Counted from the stretch's first letter, positions 10,343 to 21,397 are shown. The stretch: DNA of 64,000 nucleotides from Plotosus lineatus (GCA_024760905.1 CM045734.1:37033564-37097563); one strand, 5' to 3'. Notes: a model not told the origin generated them from the letters alone. Program-made: numbers and translations.

Positions 10343-11134
10343 CTAGTAACTGTTGCATTCTCGGGTATCATCCTTCCTCTTCCAGATTGGGACAATGATG
10401 TCCCGTTTCCAGTCAGTTGGGATGACACCAGTGCTCCACACGGAGCACATGAGAATGAACAGCCACCTGAGGACGGCCTCACCTCCCGCCTTAATCATTT
10501 CCATGTGGATACCACAAACTCCCGCAGATTTTCCATCCGCCAAGCGCCATACCGCCCTCCGAGTTTTCTCAGGAGTTGGCGGGTCGCAGCCATGGGGAAG
10601 GTCGGCAACAAGATTTTCAGCATTCCCGACGGCTAGGCTCTGGGCGGGAGGGTCAGCACAATACAACTCCTCAAAGTACTCGGCCCAACGAGTCCTCACT
10701 TCAGATTCCTCGGTAAGGACATTGCCGTCTGCAGCTTTCACTGTCTGGCATCGCGATGTGGCCCGAGAGGAACGGAGGCTCTGCAAAGCCCTGTAAGCCG
10801 GGCGAGAGTCACTTGAATTCAAGTGGTCCTCGACCGTCTCACAGAGATCGTGGACCGCAACCTCCCGATCTCTTCGCACCGCCTTGACGGCTTCGCACTT
10901 CAGGTCCCTGGCCAGTCCAACTCTGCCATCGAGTTGAGCCTGTCTCGCTCTCTCAATGACGTCGATGGTCTCAGAGGAGATGGCTGTTCCCAGTCGTCTG
11001 GGCGACCCCGGTATGTAGTCATGGGACACCTCCAGGATGCGGTCTCTGAAACCAGCCCAGAGAGCCTCCATGCCTGCACCTGCGTGCAGATCCTCCAGGG
11101 ATTCCCCAAGCCTACTGGCGAACTCCGAAGCCAC
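10343..11134 (-). pseudogene. LINE linker and reverse transcriptase N-terminal region (fragment)
   Basis: A 263-codon frame, the longest of this LINE. It spans the linker between endonuclease and reverse transcriptase (RTRWAEYFEELYC, about residues 147-159) and the first reverse transcriptase motifs (KSAGVCGIHMEMIKAGG and WKRDIIVPIWKRKDD). The EYFEELY and PIWKRK segments are common to RTE-like proteins. The frame is lost after ECNSY, where the next motif would follow. Confidence 0.85.
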
Positions 11135-11149
11135 ATCAGGGTCCCCAAG

Positions 11150-11584
11150 TCAGCTTACGTCAAGTCGCATTTTACGAGCCGTGGCTTTCTCAGGTTGCCT
11201 GAAGTGGATCTTCAGAGTCGCCACCAGAAGCCCGTGGTCTCCCGAGAAGAGCATGGCACTTCTGAAGACACGGCAGTTCTGGACCAGCCGCCAGCGACTA
11301 CCTACAAGAACATGGTCGATCTCCTTCCTAGTGACGCCATCGTTGGAGTACCAAGTCCAGCGTCGCAGATCCAATCTCTGGAACCATGAGCCAGCAATCC
11401 TTAAGCCCCAACTTTTTGCGAAGTGAAGAAGCATTAAGGCGCTTTCAACGCGGCGTCCAGAGTTGTGAGGACCGACACATGCTTCGTAGCCATCCCGATT
11501 AGTGCCAGTGGTCGCATTGAAGTCCCCAGTACAACAGGGTGTCCCTTCCCGGAACCCCCAACACCACCAAGTTGAGCTGGTCAT
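11150..11584 (-). pseudogene. LINE APE endonuclease, C-terminal half (fragment)
   Basis: A 144-codon frame containing GDFNATTG (residues 20-27; Asp and Asn of the endonuclease active site), the WTWYSNDGVTRKEIDHVLV segment and the closing SGDHGLLVA with its catalytic Asp-His. These are hallmark residues of APE-type endonucleases that nick target DNA for LINE integration. Confidence 0.87.
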
Positions 11585-11726
11585 AGAAGGTTTCCTTTAT
11601 AGATGGATCACTCACCCCGGTCGGAGCGTACACTGCGACGATAGAGAACGTCCCCACTGTGTGAGTCACCCTCAGTCGCATAATACCCTCATTGACCAGG
11701 ACCACCTCCGATACCAAGGGAGCCAA

Positions 11727-12065
11727 TCAATCTGCGACAGTGACGGCCACTCCTTCAGTGTGAAGACCGTTGGCCCGGCCAGACCAGTAGTAGGTGTACT
11801 CACCGACACTTGTCTCACCGGACACAGGCCTCCGCACCTCAGAGAGAGCCGCAATGCCGACGCCAAGCAGACTAAGCTCCCTTGATACCAGAGGCAGGTG
11901 AGAGTCGTCCCGCAGGGAAGTCACGTTCCATGCACCGACCCGGACCGACCGCCTCAGATTCAACCGAGGCGACCGAAAGCAGCTGGTGTCCGACACCTTT
12001 GCACTGCCCACGTCACTCACCCTATCATGCCCAACCTGGTTGCTCCAGGATTTCACCCCCATCAT
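11727..12065 (-). pseudogene. LINE APE endonuclease, N-terminal part (fragment)
   Basis: A 112-codon frame with the opening endonuclease segment RVGAWNVTSL (residues 42-51; the Asn is the first conserved residue), then LSEVRRP, where the catalytic Glu lies. The frame stops near 11727. The continuation (VAVYAPTG, 11499-11726) is separated by an in-frame stop. Start at the first ATG is plausible, about 20 bp inside the element's 5' end, but unproven. Confidence 0.83.
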
Positions 12066-12094
12066 GGAGTGGGGGTCCCAGAGGCTTTGCTAAA

Positions 12095-12571
12095 ATCTGT
12101 CATAAATTATGCCATGAACTATTAATTATCAACATGCAGACAATATTTTTACAACACCAGTCTCAAAGATGCAGAATTAATTTATTCAAGGTATTGTCAA
12201 ATTTTTAGATAGTCCTGTCGTGTTTTATTTTAAATTCTTTCAGGTCCAATATGGTGAAGTCATCATGCATTACAGAAGCTTTAATCAAACCTGCTAACTT
12301 CTTATATTTGTGAAAACCAAATCCATCATTGGTTAGGGTCTCGTGGTATTCATATTATGCATGGATATACAATGTAATAATTGTAAGTTAAGATTTAGAG
12401 TACAAGAGGAATAATAGGGTCATAGACAACAGCTGGTGTAGGGAATGGCAATGAGAGAGACGGCGAGAGCTAGATAGAGACATAGGGACAGGGAGGGCAG
12501 CATGGTGGCACATGTGTGCCTCTGTGTATCTGACCTGATTGCAAATCAGCCCAGAATTCTCTGCAGCACAG

Positions 12572-12574
<3 letters not shown>
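12095..12574. other. AT-rich non-coding sequence
   Basis: Continuation of the sequence interrupted by the LINE, possibly the end of the Tc1 remnant. No motif recognised. Confidence 0.4.
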
Positions 12575-12624
<50 letters not shown>

Positions 12625-12648
12625 GCTCTCTCTCTGTCTCCCTCTCTA
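12575..12648. repeat. (CT)n microsatellite
   Basis: CT tract of about 74 bp with scattered GT and GC interruptions. Confidence 0.96.
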
Positions 12649-13018
12649 TTGAGTCACATTTCAGCCTCACACACCAAGCAGCAGATAAATGTCTTTATGT
12701 GAATTTTGCTCTGAAAAGATGTTCCTAATAAAAATGAGCGAGTGTCTTTCAGGATCAGTGTGCGTGTGAGAGTGTTTGGGGCCAAAGGCAGGGTAAAATA
12801 AAGACGGGGCGGGCGGAGCTGCAGCCGGGTCCCTGCGAGGCATTTGCAATTTAAAACAGAGGCGCGGGCATAATGAAAATGTAAAGCAGTGGTTTTATTT
12901 TATTCAGTGTGGCAGATTCGGAATCCCAGAGATGCTGCACTCAAGCAATCAGTCCATTAATAATTGAATTTGGTGGAGAAAGTGTGAGAGGCGAGTGTGG
13001 AGACTCCGAACCTTATTG

Positions 13019-13022
<4 letters not shown>
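12649..13022. other. unique sequence with a GC box-like motif
   Basis: Includes GGGGCGGGCGG near 12808 in a locally GC-rich patch followed by AT-rich sequence. No gene seen next to it. Confidence 0.35.
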
Positions 13023-13099
<77 letters not shown>

Positions 13100-13122
13100 C
13101 ACACACATGCACACACATACAC
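13023..13122. repeat. (CA)n microsatellite
   Basis: About 75 bp of pure CA followed by CATGCACA variants. Confidence 0.97.
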
Positions 13123-13394
13123 AGCATCCCTCACACTCTGCAGCCAATTAGACATCTTCATTTGGTGGCATGGGTCTAGGCAGGGTGGAAGGCTTTGGCC
13201 ACTTTAATGGAGTATGCCAGATCCCAGAGCAAGGGGTGGGGTGGGGGGGGGGTGAGGCTTGTTACTCTGCCCTAAGAGACCTGGCCCCTCCAAAAAACAG
13301 CTGCATCATTCAAAGGCCGCCTCCGGGCAGAGCAGGAGTGATATAATGAACTGTGCATGAGCAAGTAACACACACGCAAACACGCAAACACGCA

Positions 13395-13398
<4 letters not shown>

Positions 13399-13469
<71 letters not shown>

Positions 13470-13552
13470 CTGGTGTACATGTGTGTTGTTGGCATCTCAC
13501 CCTTCTACCCACCCACGTACTCAAACTCACACACACACACACACACACACAC
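13399..13552. repeat. two (CA)n microsatellites
   Basis: CA tracts at 13399-13468 and 13529-13552 separated by 60 bp of ordinary sequence. The first is preceded by CACGCAAA variants. Confidence 0.95.
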
Positions 13553-14694
13553 CCTCATGATAATAAATCCACATACACAAGCGAAGGTGCGAAGAAATTA
13601 TTAAATCATTATAGATAATGAATTGAACTTTAACACTCCAACTGAAGCTGCGTTCACATGTGCATGTCCAGTTAAATGGAACCCTGCTGCTTTTGCCCCT
13701 TTAATGTGGTCCGTGCAAGCATGTTTGAACACACCCATCACATTCAGTACGCACCAAATCAGCTGCTTATAGACCAAATTAACTGTTTGTGATTGCAAAG
13801 CGATTTGACCCTGAACTGACCCAAATGCAGAAACTGAACCAAATATGGTACACTTTGAAGTGCAGGCAAATTTATTTTTAAAGGGAGTTGTGAGGTACAA
13901 ACTGAGGCTGAAGTGCTGCAGAAACGTTTATTAAAGCTGTATTGTTAATACGATATGTTCGAGAAAATTAAGACTAATGAAAAGAGTCATTCCTTGAACT
14001 TAAACTCGAGTAGGTCTCATCCGTCCTACAATAGGGCATCCGGCTCATCCTTATTCAATCACCTTCTGATGCTAACTCAGTGTTTCGCAGTTTGCCAGAT
14101 CGCACTCAAGGACTGTTTCAAGGTCACTGCAGCCTGTCGTAATGAGATTCAACCTTAGACCCCCAGCAGTGTGAGAACTGTGAGGGAGAAGCCAATCTAG
14201 GAGGAACCCAGGAAGCCTATCCTCTGGTACTCAGACAACGTGCACAAAGTAGACGAGTCATGACTCTCAATCTACAGCATCAAGCACTTTTTTTTTATCT
14301 CCAGGTTCAATATGTAGTCAGAAAACCAAACCATTACAATTCTATGGAGCCAGGTATGATGAAATGGATCTATTTACTGTAACTGCTGTTGCCTGAAAGT
14401 GCATCCATTGAAAAGTTCTTAATATACCAAAACGTGTAAAGTGAAGCTGTGTGTAAGCAGACTCTGTTTAACATTTATGAAAGAATCTTCCAGTTGGTCT
14501 CGATCTGCTTAGGTGGACCTGTTCCTTTAAATTTTCTGCCATGACAAGAGTAATCAGGATGGATTACTTAGCACTTTGTGATGGACATTTTCATATTCGC
14601 CTTGAGAAAGACAAGCAAGTGTAACTGGTGAGAGAACACATCTGAGTTATTAGAATGTAAGTGGCAGCAGAAATTAAGTACTGTGGGCGTTCCT
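13553..14694. other. unique non-coding sequence
   Basis: No repeat or coding sequence recognised. Frames of 60-100 codons here carry no recognisable motif. Confidence 0.45.
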
Positions 14695-14828
14695 TCCATC
14701 CATCCACCCACCCATGTATCCTGCTTATCCATTGTGGATAACTGGGAAACCCAAGTCAATCTAAATTGACTTTAATGAAGAGTCGATGTACACCCTGAAC
14801 ATGTCTCCATTCTACCGTCAAGCTAATG

Positions 14829-14898
<70 letters not shown>

Positions 14899-15063
14899 TG
14901 GGCAAGTTAGAGTGGCCAGTTGCCCTAATGTGAATGTTTTTGGACTGTAGGAGGAGACACACAAGCCCAGGGAGACATGAACACAGAAAGGCCCGAGTTG
15001 ACCATGTGATTCAGACCTAGGGCCTTCTTGCTGTGCGGTGATGGTGCTAACCAATGAGCCAAT
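14695..15063 (-). mobile_element. V-SINE-like SINE with internal (CA)n expansion
   Basis: On the minus strand the head lies at about 15063-15020 (TTGGTTAGCACCATCACCGC, ACAGCAAGAAGGCC), followed by body segments matching the V-SINE at 5371, and ends in a GGAT-repeat tail near 14695. A 65-bp CA/TG tract (14831-14895) lies in the body, where V-SINEs often carry short TG runs. Divergent, so an old copy. Confidence 0.75.
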
Positions 15064-15406
15064 GTTCTTCCCAAATTAGGTTTCAGAATTGAAAAACAAT
15101 AAGCAGTACTATCTGTTTGAGATACTAGGGGTATGTCCACTGAGGACAAATTAGCCACAATACAGGTATCCTTGGCACTGAGGCTACGTTGAAAATGGAT
15201 TTATTCATGGACTGGAAGACTTCAAAAGAATTATTATTACAATATTATTAAAAAAATTATATAATTCTCAGTACACGTTTGGTAATTTTTTCCCCTCCAA
15301 GTTAATCAGTATATCGGTGCTCTCTGCTGCATCTCAAGTTCAAAGTTATCATGCACTCTTCCGGTTCTTCTGCAGATGTAGGTGGATCTAAATAAACTCT
15401 ACTGAT

Positions 15407-15926
15407 CTTCTTTTCCTTTTGGCTGTTCCCTTCAGGGGTCGCCACAGCAAATCATCTGCCTCCATCTCACCCTATCCTCTGCATCTTCTACTCTTACACC
15501 ATCTACCGTCATGTCCTCCTTCACCACATCCATAAATCTTCTCTTTGGTCTTCCTCTAGGCCTTCTGCCTGGAAGTTCCAACCTCAGCATCCTACGACCA
15601 ATATACTCACTATCTCTCCTCTGTACATGTCCAAACCATCTCAATTTAGCCTCTCTGACTTTGTCTCCAAAGCATCTTACATGGGCTGTCCCTCTGATGT
15701 GCTCATTCCTGATCCTATCCATCCTCGTTACTCCCAAAGAGAACCTCAACATTTTCATCTCTGCTACCTCCAGCTCTGCCTCCTGCCTTTTCCCCAGGGC
15801 CACTGTTTCTAAACCATACAACATCGCTGGCCTCATTACCGTCTTGTACACTTTTCCCTTCATTCTTGCCGATACCCTCCTATCACACATCACACCGGAC
15901 ACTTTTCTCCAACCATTCCAACACTT
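15407..15926 (-). mobile_element. RTE-type LINE, 5'-truncated copy with target duplication
   Basis: On the minus strand this copy starts within the C-terminal coding region and ends with the RTE tail (GGCGACCCCTGAAGGGAAC and AAAGGAAAAGAAG). It is flanked by a perfect 18-bp duplication, TAAATAAACTCTACTGAT (15389-15406 and 15927-15944). This defines the ends exactly and shows insertion by target-primed reverse transcription. Confidence 0.95.
15432..15902 (-). pseudogene. RTE reverse transcriptase C-terminal region (fragment)
   Basis: A 156-codon open frame, intact over its whole length. It covers VMCDRRVSARMKGKVYK, RPAMLYGLETVALGKRQEA, RWFGHVQRRDSEYIG, the Arg-rich PGRRPRGRPKRRF and the final EDRVRWRQMI segment. 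The catalytic core is missing because of the 5' truncation, so it has no reverse transcriptase activity. The undamaged frame and perfect target duplication suggest a fairly recent insertion. Confidence 0.9.
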
Positions 15927-16176
15927 TAAATAAACTCTACTGATAGGACATAAAATAGGATCTAATTGGTTTTTCTTTCACTGGTTTTGGTGGGATTATG
16001 TCAACCTACATCACTGATCCGTTGTGTATTATTGAATGGGAGTGAGATAGAGGCTAATTTGAGGCTGATTTTAAGACTGATTTTCTCAGTAAAACAATCA
16101 AATGCCACCAAGCCATGATTTATAACCAGCCCCCAAAATACTGTACACTAAAAATCTTTATATCTTTAATGTTTCT

Positions 16177-16178
<2 letters not shown>

Positions 16179-16233
<55 letters not shown>

Positions 16234-16257
16234 CTAGATTTTTTTTTTTTTTTTTTT
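16179..16257. repeat. (CA)n microsatellite and poly(T)
   Basis: CA tract to 16231, then CGGCTAGA and 19 T (16239-16257). Confidence 0.95.
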
Positions 16258-17542
16258 ACCAGCCAGCCAGATTATTACCTTACAAAGTTAATAGCCAATC
16301 AGAAAGTCAACTAGCCAAAAATGTCTATGAATGAGATTTATATATTTGGTAAAAAGAACACAAAAGAGTATTTACATGAGCCTCCATGACTAATATACAT
16401 TTATTCCAAGAGTATTTTCTACTGTTTTTCAATACATGCGAACAATACAGAGCACCATAATAATCTCAAATAACATATTGCAAAATTTGTCATGTGACTA
16501 TTAAAAACTAATATAAGTGAACATCCAATTAAGTCAACATGCTTGCAATATTCAAGCTTTAATATAAATATTTACTAAACTTAGGATCTTCATACTGGAT
16601 GAGGAATTGATTAGAAAATAATGCACTTCAATACAAAAGTACTGCAATAATCCTGAGCTTCACAATATCAAATAATTTAAAAAAACACTCAATATCAAAA
16701 CAATAATTGTCATTCCTATAGATTTTCCCGATCTCTCCCTGATCTTTCATCTTACTTTATTCTCACTGCCTTACAAAATGTGTGAAAGGTCGTTCATGTT
16801 TGGCATCACCATGGCATGTTCGAAACATGATCATAAGTCGATCAAATGATACCTTGATCAATTTTTCAATAATTTTTCAACTGGGCTGGTACCTGATAGC
16901 AGTTGTACGGCCAGTTTCAGCAATTACAGCCCTACTGTCCACAAACAGATTTCTTGGTGACTTGGTGGCTCTTGTAAAAAGCAGAACATGGCATGTAAAA
17001 CATGAAATGGGATGCCACATCATAACAGAGCCAGGGTCGACCATGCTCCCATGCGGGTTTGTTAGGCTTTTGCCGATTTTCTGATTCGTATTGTTTGTCA
17101 GCTGTCTTCTTATCTTCCTCTGACCGAGGCCGCTTTGTTCCCATCTCAGGTGGCGGCTGAACAATTTTTTAAAAATTCCACATAATGACGATGCCGTTTT
17201 GACAGTTGAAGATGTAAACAGATAACATGCGATCATACGAGCGATAATACGGTTGCAAGTATCAAAATTTGACATATCACGTGAGTACAGTGAGATACGC
17301 CATATGCATACGCAGTGGTAATAAAACATACCAACACATTTATGAATTCTAGATGACGTCTGACATGCTGCATATTGTGTACATGTGAGGCGGTTGGTTT
17401 GACGGCGTATTTGAATCTTGATCCATTTTTAAAAACATATTTAAAAACATATATTTTCAACTAGCCAACCAGGCTGGTTGGTGACTGAAATAATTCGCCA
17501 AATGAGAAATTAAGTCACCTCAGGCAACCAGACTACTTCAAG
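16258..17542 (-). mobile_element. possible DNA transposon remnant with zinc-finger-like coding piece
   Basis: The region opens with ACCAGCCAGCCAG and ACTAGCCAA motifs and closes with CAACTAGCCAACCAGGCTGG and CAACCAGACTACTTCAAGTC. The related but degraded motifs face each other. On the minus strand 17144-16932 reads KRPRSEEDKKTADKQYESEN, then WEHGRPWLCYD and a Cys-containing segment ending FYKSHQVTKK. This resembles the zinc finger found in some hAT-derived proteins. The frame is broken. Ends and family are uncertain; an unrelated repeat is possible. Confidence 0.35.
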
Positions 17543-17648
17543 TCTGTGTGTGTGTGCGTGTATATGTCTAGATGATAGTAGTAGTGTACTGATATGTGTG
17601 TGTGTGTGTGTGTGTGTGTAGATGATAGTGGTAGTGTACTAATGTGAG

Positions 17649-17703
<55 letters not shown>

Positions 17704-17869
17704 GATAGCAGTAGTGTACTAGTGTGTGTGTGTGTGTGTGTGTGTAGATGATAGTGGTAGTGTACTTATGTGTGTGTGTGTAGGTGTGTGTGTGTGTAGA
17801 TGATAGCAGTAGCGTACTAGTGTGTGTGTTTGTGTGTATATGTATGTAGATGATAGTGGTAGTGTACTA

Positions 17870-17907
<38 letters not shown>

Positions 17908-18137
17908 GATAGTGGCAGTGTACTAATATGTATGTTTGTGTGTGCGTATGTGTGTGTGTGTGGGTGTAGATGATAGTAGTAGTGTACTAATATGTGTGTG
18001 TGTGTTGGTGTGTATATGTATGTAGATGATAGTAGTAGTGTACTAATATGTGTGTGTGTTGGTGTGTATATGTATGTAGATGATAGTGGTAGTGTTCTAA
18101 TATGTATGTGTATGTGTAGATGATAGTAGTAGTGTAC

Positions 18138-18173
<36 letters not shown>

Positions 18174-18220
18174 GATAGTTTTAGTGTACTAATATGTGTG
18201 TGTGTAGATGATAGCATGTG

Positions 18221-18259
<39 letters not shown>

Positions 18260-18516
18260 TTGTGTGTAGATGTGTGTAGATGATAGCAGTAGTGTACTAA
18301 TGTGTGTGTAGATCATAGTAGTGGTGTACTAATGTGTGTGTAGATGATAGTAGTAGTGTACTAATATGTGTGCATGTCTGTGTCTGTATGTATGTGTGTA
18401 GATGATATTAGTAGTGTACGAATGTGTGTATGTGTGTGTGTAGATGATAGTAGTAGTGTACTAATATGTGTGTGTGTGTGTGTATGTGTGTAGATGATAG
18501 TAGTAGTGTACAAATA

Positions 18517-18549
<33 letters not shown>

Positions 18550-18638
18550 GTGTATGTGTGTAGATGATAGTAGTAGTGTACTAATATGTGTGTGTGTGTG
18601 TGTAGATGATAGTAGTAGTGTACTAATGTGTGTGTGTG

Positions 18639-18676
<38 letters not shown>

Positions 18677-18679
18677 GAT
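17543..18679. repeat. compound minisatellite with (TG)n spacers
   Basis: About 21 copies of a core close to TAGATGATAGTAGTAGTG followed by TACTAATATG, separated by TG tracts of varying length, so the period ranges from roughly 30 to 85 bp. Point variants (GATAGCAG, GATAGTGG, TACTAGTG) recur along the array, which suggests local duplication. The array is interrupted at 18680 by a hAT element and resumes at 19963. Confidence 0.95.
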
Positions 18680-19483
18680 CAGTGGTTCTCAAATAGTGGG
18701 GCACGCCCAGTGCAAATGCAAGGGGGTGAATCCAGGGAACATGCTTTTTTTTTTTTTTTTTTTGCCGTATTCGGATAAAGAGTAATTCTACATCCACTAC
18801 AGCAGATGGCAGTGGCTTCCTCACTGTTAGAGTGTGCCCAGAGGTAAAATAAAAAGTGAAGTTAATAAACCCACCGTGGAAATTTTTAACAGGGACAGAA
18901 AGAGGCGGAGAGAGATGGAGATGGTGAGAGAAACGAAAGTCTCCCGGAAGCTAGTGGAGGAGGTATGATGAAGCGGATATAGCACTTGGCTTCACTGTGC
19001 TGCAGTGAGAAACCAGGAAACACCGCTGTGTTTACTGCCCGAAAACATTGGCAGCGGACAGCATGAACCCAAATAAATTCAGGCGTCACTTAAAGACATC
19101 AGACCCCAATCACGTGATGAGCCACATGAGTTTTTTCGGTGAAAACGTGCCGAGTGTTGCCAACAACCATCCTGCTTTGTGAATGCTATTCCAGCAAACC
19201 AGCGAGCTCTGTTAGCATCAGATGAGGAGGAGTACCAAACTGCTCAGTGTAGAAAACCCCACAGCAGAGCAGTGGAACTGATCCTACCTGCAGCACACAC
19301 AGTCTATGTCATGCTGGATGACATCACTGCTATGAAAATAAGTCCAGGTCCCAGTTCAGCATTGAGCAGGAGCTGAGAGTTCAGTCTCGTGCTTTAAACC
19401 GGCTTCGAAAACCTGTGCACTACGAAACGTGCTCATTACAGTATAGCCATTCATCTGGACTTAATCATTTTGACAACAAGAAC

Positions 19484-19526
<43 letters not shown>

Positions 19527-19962
19527 CAAACTTTTATTCATTTTTGTTTTGTAGGTTAAAGTGTTTTATATATTGTGCTCCTGAGTTAATATTGCTGATC
19601 AATTTGAATATTATTATTATTTATTTTATTTTTCAGTATCAAATGGTTCAAATTGTTGGTCAAAAACGTTTACAGTTTAAATAAGGATACTTTTTTATTT
19701 CAGGCAAATTGATGAACTTTAAATATTTTTGTTTAAATACTAAAAATTGTTAATAAATGTATTCTTTGTTAGAACTTGATCTATATTTCTTCATTTTTTT
19801 TGTTTTCCATAATAATAATGATTTATTATGTTAACAAGGATACAGTGTTATGCAGAGGATTACTTATAACAATTTTTCAGACTAATAACACCATTTATAT
19901 GGGGGAGACACGAAATGTTTTCCTATTCCTTAGGGGGGGGAGAAAATAATTGAAAAGCACTG
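18680..19962 (+). mobile_element. hAT-family DNA transposon, non-autonomous, with transposase remnant
   Basis: The ends read CAGTGGTTCTCAAA and, on the other strand, CAGTGCTTTTCAAT, a hAT-type terminal inverted repeat. A perfect 8-bp duplication GTGTAGAT (18672-18679 and 19963-19970) is the size expected for hAT. Inside, about 19028-19105 encodes a BED-type finger remnant (CVYCPKTLAADSMNPNKF and RRHLKTSD). 19250-19370 encodes RKPHSRAVELILPAAHTVYV, like the start of ZBED5/Charlie-type transposases. The catalytic domain is missing. Poly(T) at 18745-18763 and an AAT repeat at 19494-19524 lie inside. Confidence 0.9.
19494..19524. repeat. (AAT)n microsatellite inside the hAT element
   Basis: About ten AAT units. 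Confidence 0.95.
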
Positions 19963-19988
19963 GTGTAGATGATAGCAGTAGTGTACTA

Positions 19989-20024
<36 letters not shown>

Positions 20025-20028
20025 ATAG
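19963..20028. repeat. minisatellite, part displaced by the hAT insertion
   Basis: GTGTAGATGATAGCAGTAGT, GTACTAATA and a TG tract continue the array that ends at 18679. Confidence 0.92.
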
Positions 20029-20200
20029 ACAATAGATTGTGTTTATGGATATTTGAACTTGGTCATGTTGAAGATTTTGCTCTGAAAGATGTATTTTTAG
20101 TGATTTTTAGTGTATTTTCATCCATGTATGCCATTTTCAACTCACTCAAAACACTACCCTGCAGCTTATTATGCTGGAGCAGGTCAATTGGAGAAGAAAA
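20029..20200 (+). repeat. unclassified interspersed repeat (copy 1)
   Basis: AGATTGTGTTTATGGATATT, AACTTGGTCAT, GATGTATTTTT, ACTCAAAACA and TTATTATGCTGGAG occur in the same order at 36640-36832 on the other strand. Both copies can be read as LCLWIF(E/Q)LGH(V/M)ED followed by LKDVF, hinting at a former coding element. Family unknown. Confidence 0.65.
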
Positions 20201-20902
20201 AAAAAATCATTCTACAATCAGATTACATGATTCTGAATTCAAAGTACACATGAAGGCTTTTTCTCCTTATTCCAGTTGAGCTGTTGGTCAGATTATGAAT
20301 AAATAAATGTATATGACCCTTTTCGTAAACATTTTTATGAACAGTTAACACTTCCTGGAATATGGCAAATGCTCTGCGGGTGAACTTAGGAGGTATAACG
20401 ATCTGAATAATGTTCACTCTATTTCGGCTTTATTTTCTTATCTGAATCTCTCCAGTTTGTATTTTTCAGCTCAAAAACTGTGGATCATGTTGAGGATCAG
20501 GGCAGGATTACCTGACAGTTCTGAAAGAGTTCTTCATCCATTAACACTGCTAACAGCCCTAATCACGATGCCTGTGATGAAACATACCCAAAGCTTCTTG
20601 GGTCAGAAGCAAACTTTTCCCATCACCGTGTCTCTCTCCACCTCTTCATCTCCTTCAGCCTCTCTCTCTCTCTCCCTCTGTGTCAGCACACATCCACCTG
20701 GCTCCCTCATGCTGGCTAATCAGCATGCAGCTATCTGCATTATCAAACGAGAAGAACGTCAGAGAGACTAAAGAAAAAAAAAGAAGAAGAGGGGTACACC
20801 TCAGGCCACCAGCTGCTTACTGCAACGGGAGGGAGAGCTAGCCTCTGTGTGATACCACCTGAGCGATGAGGAACCGCTGGGTTATACCCATCTCCTATCG
20901 TG
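20201..20902. other. unique non-coding sequence
   Basis: Nothing recognised apart from a CT-rich stretch near 20660-20680. Confidence 0.45.
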
Positions 20903-20903
20903 C

Positions 20904-20985
<82 letters not shown>
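20903..20985. repeat. (CT)n-(CA)n compound microsatellite
   Basis: CT tract 20903-20930, a short TTACATA joint, then CA tract 20935-20985. Confidence 0.96.
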
Positions 20986-20986
<1 letters not shown>

Positions 20987-21397
20987 GTAGAGATCAGTGG
21001 AATACCCCAGGGCATATCTTCTCAGGGCCAAAAGAGGACATGCCCCAAAAAAAACTTTCCCACGGGTGGTGGTACAGGGGTTGATGTCTTTGTAGGATAG
21101 ATGGATATAAACAATAACAACAAAACACACACTAATCTCCAGGCCACAGAGGAATTCACACGATGTAATTTACATCATGAAAATCTCATTGCACTTCTCT
21201 CTCTCACACACTCGTTGATTTTGTTGCCTCAACCTTGTTCAAGATAGAGATATTCAGACTGTCAGTATAAACTGCCTCTGTTTTCATTTTGCATTTATTT
21301 CAATGCCAGATTCAGGGCATACATTTTTCATCACCTGCTAGGCCATGAATAAAAGATAAAAAAAAAATGAGAGGGGAGGAAAGGAGAGAGCAAGGCT

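Larger units (their letters stand above)
9026..12084 (-). mobile_element. near-full-length GC-rich LINE (APE endonuclease + reverse transcriptase), RTE-like
   Basis: About 3.06 kb on the minus strand, more GC-rich than its surroundings. It encodes, in order, an APE-type endonuclease (GAWNVTSL, YAPT, GDFNAT, final GDH), a linker, a reverse transcriptase (motif A IDFRKMFD, VRQG, motif C FVDD) and a C-terminal basic region. It is split by frameshifts. The 3' end is a short tandem tail (three AGGTC units on the plus strand, 9026-9041) rather than poly(A). A 10-bp duplication CTTTGCTAAA flanks it (9016-9025 and 12085-12094). Length, single-protein plan and tail fit the RTE group, but I cannot settle the clade by eye. 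It is clearly distinct from the RTE copies at 6804 and 31233. Confidence 0.88.

Noticed and set aside
17543..18679. CRISPR-like array of repeats and spacers
   Set aside because: The spacers are TG microsatellite of variable length, not unique sequences, and everything else in the window is vertebrate.
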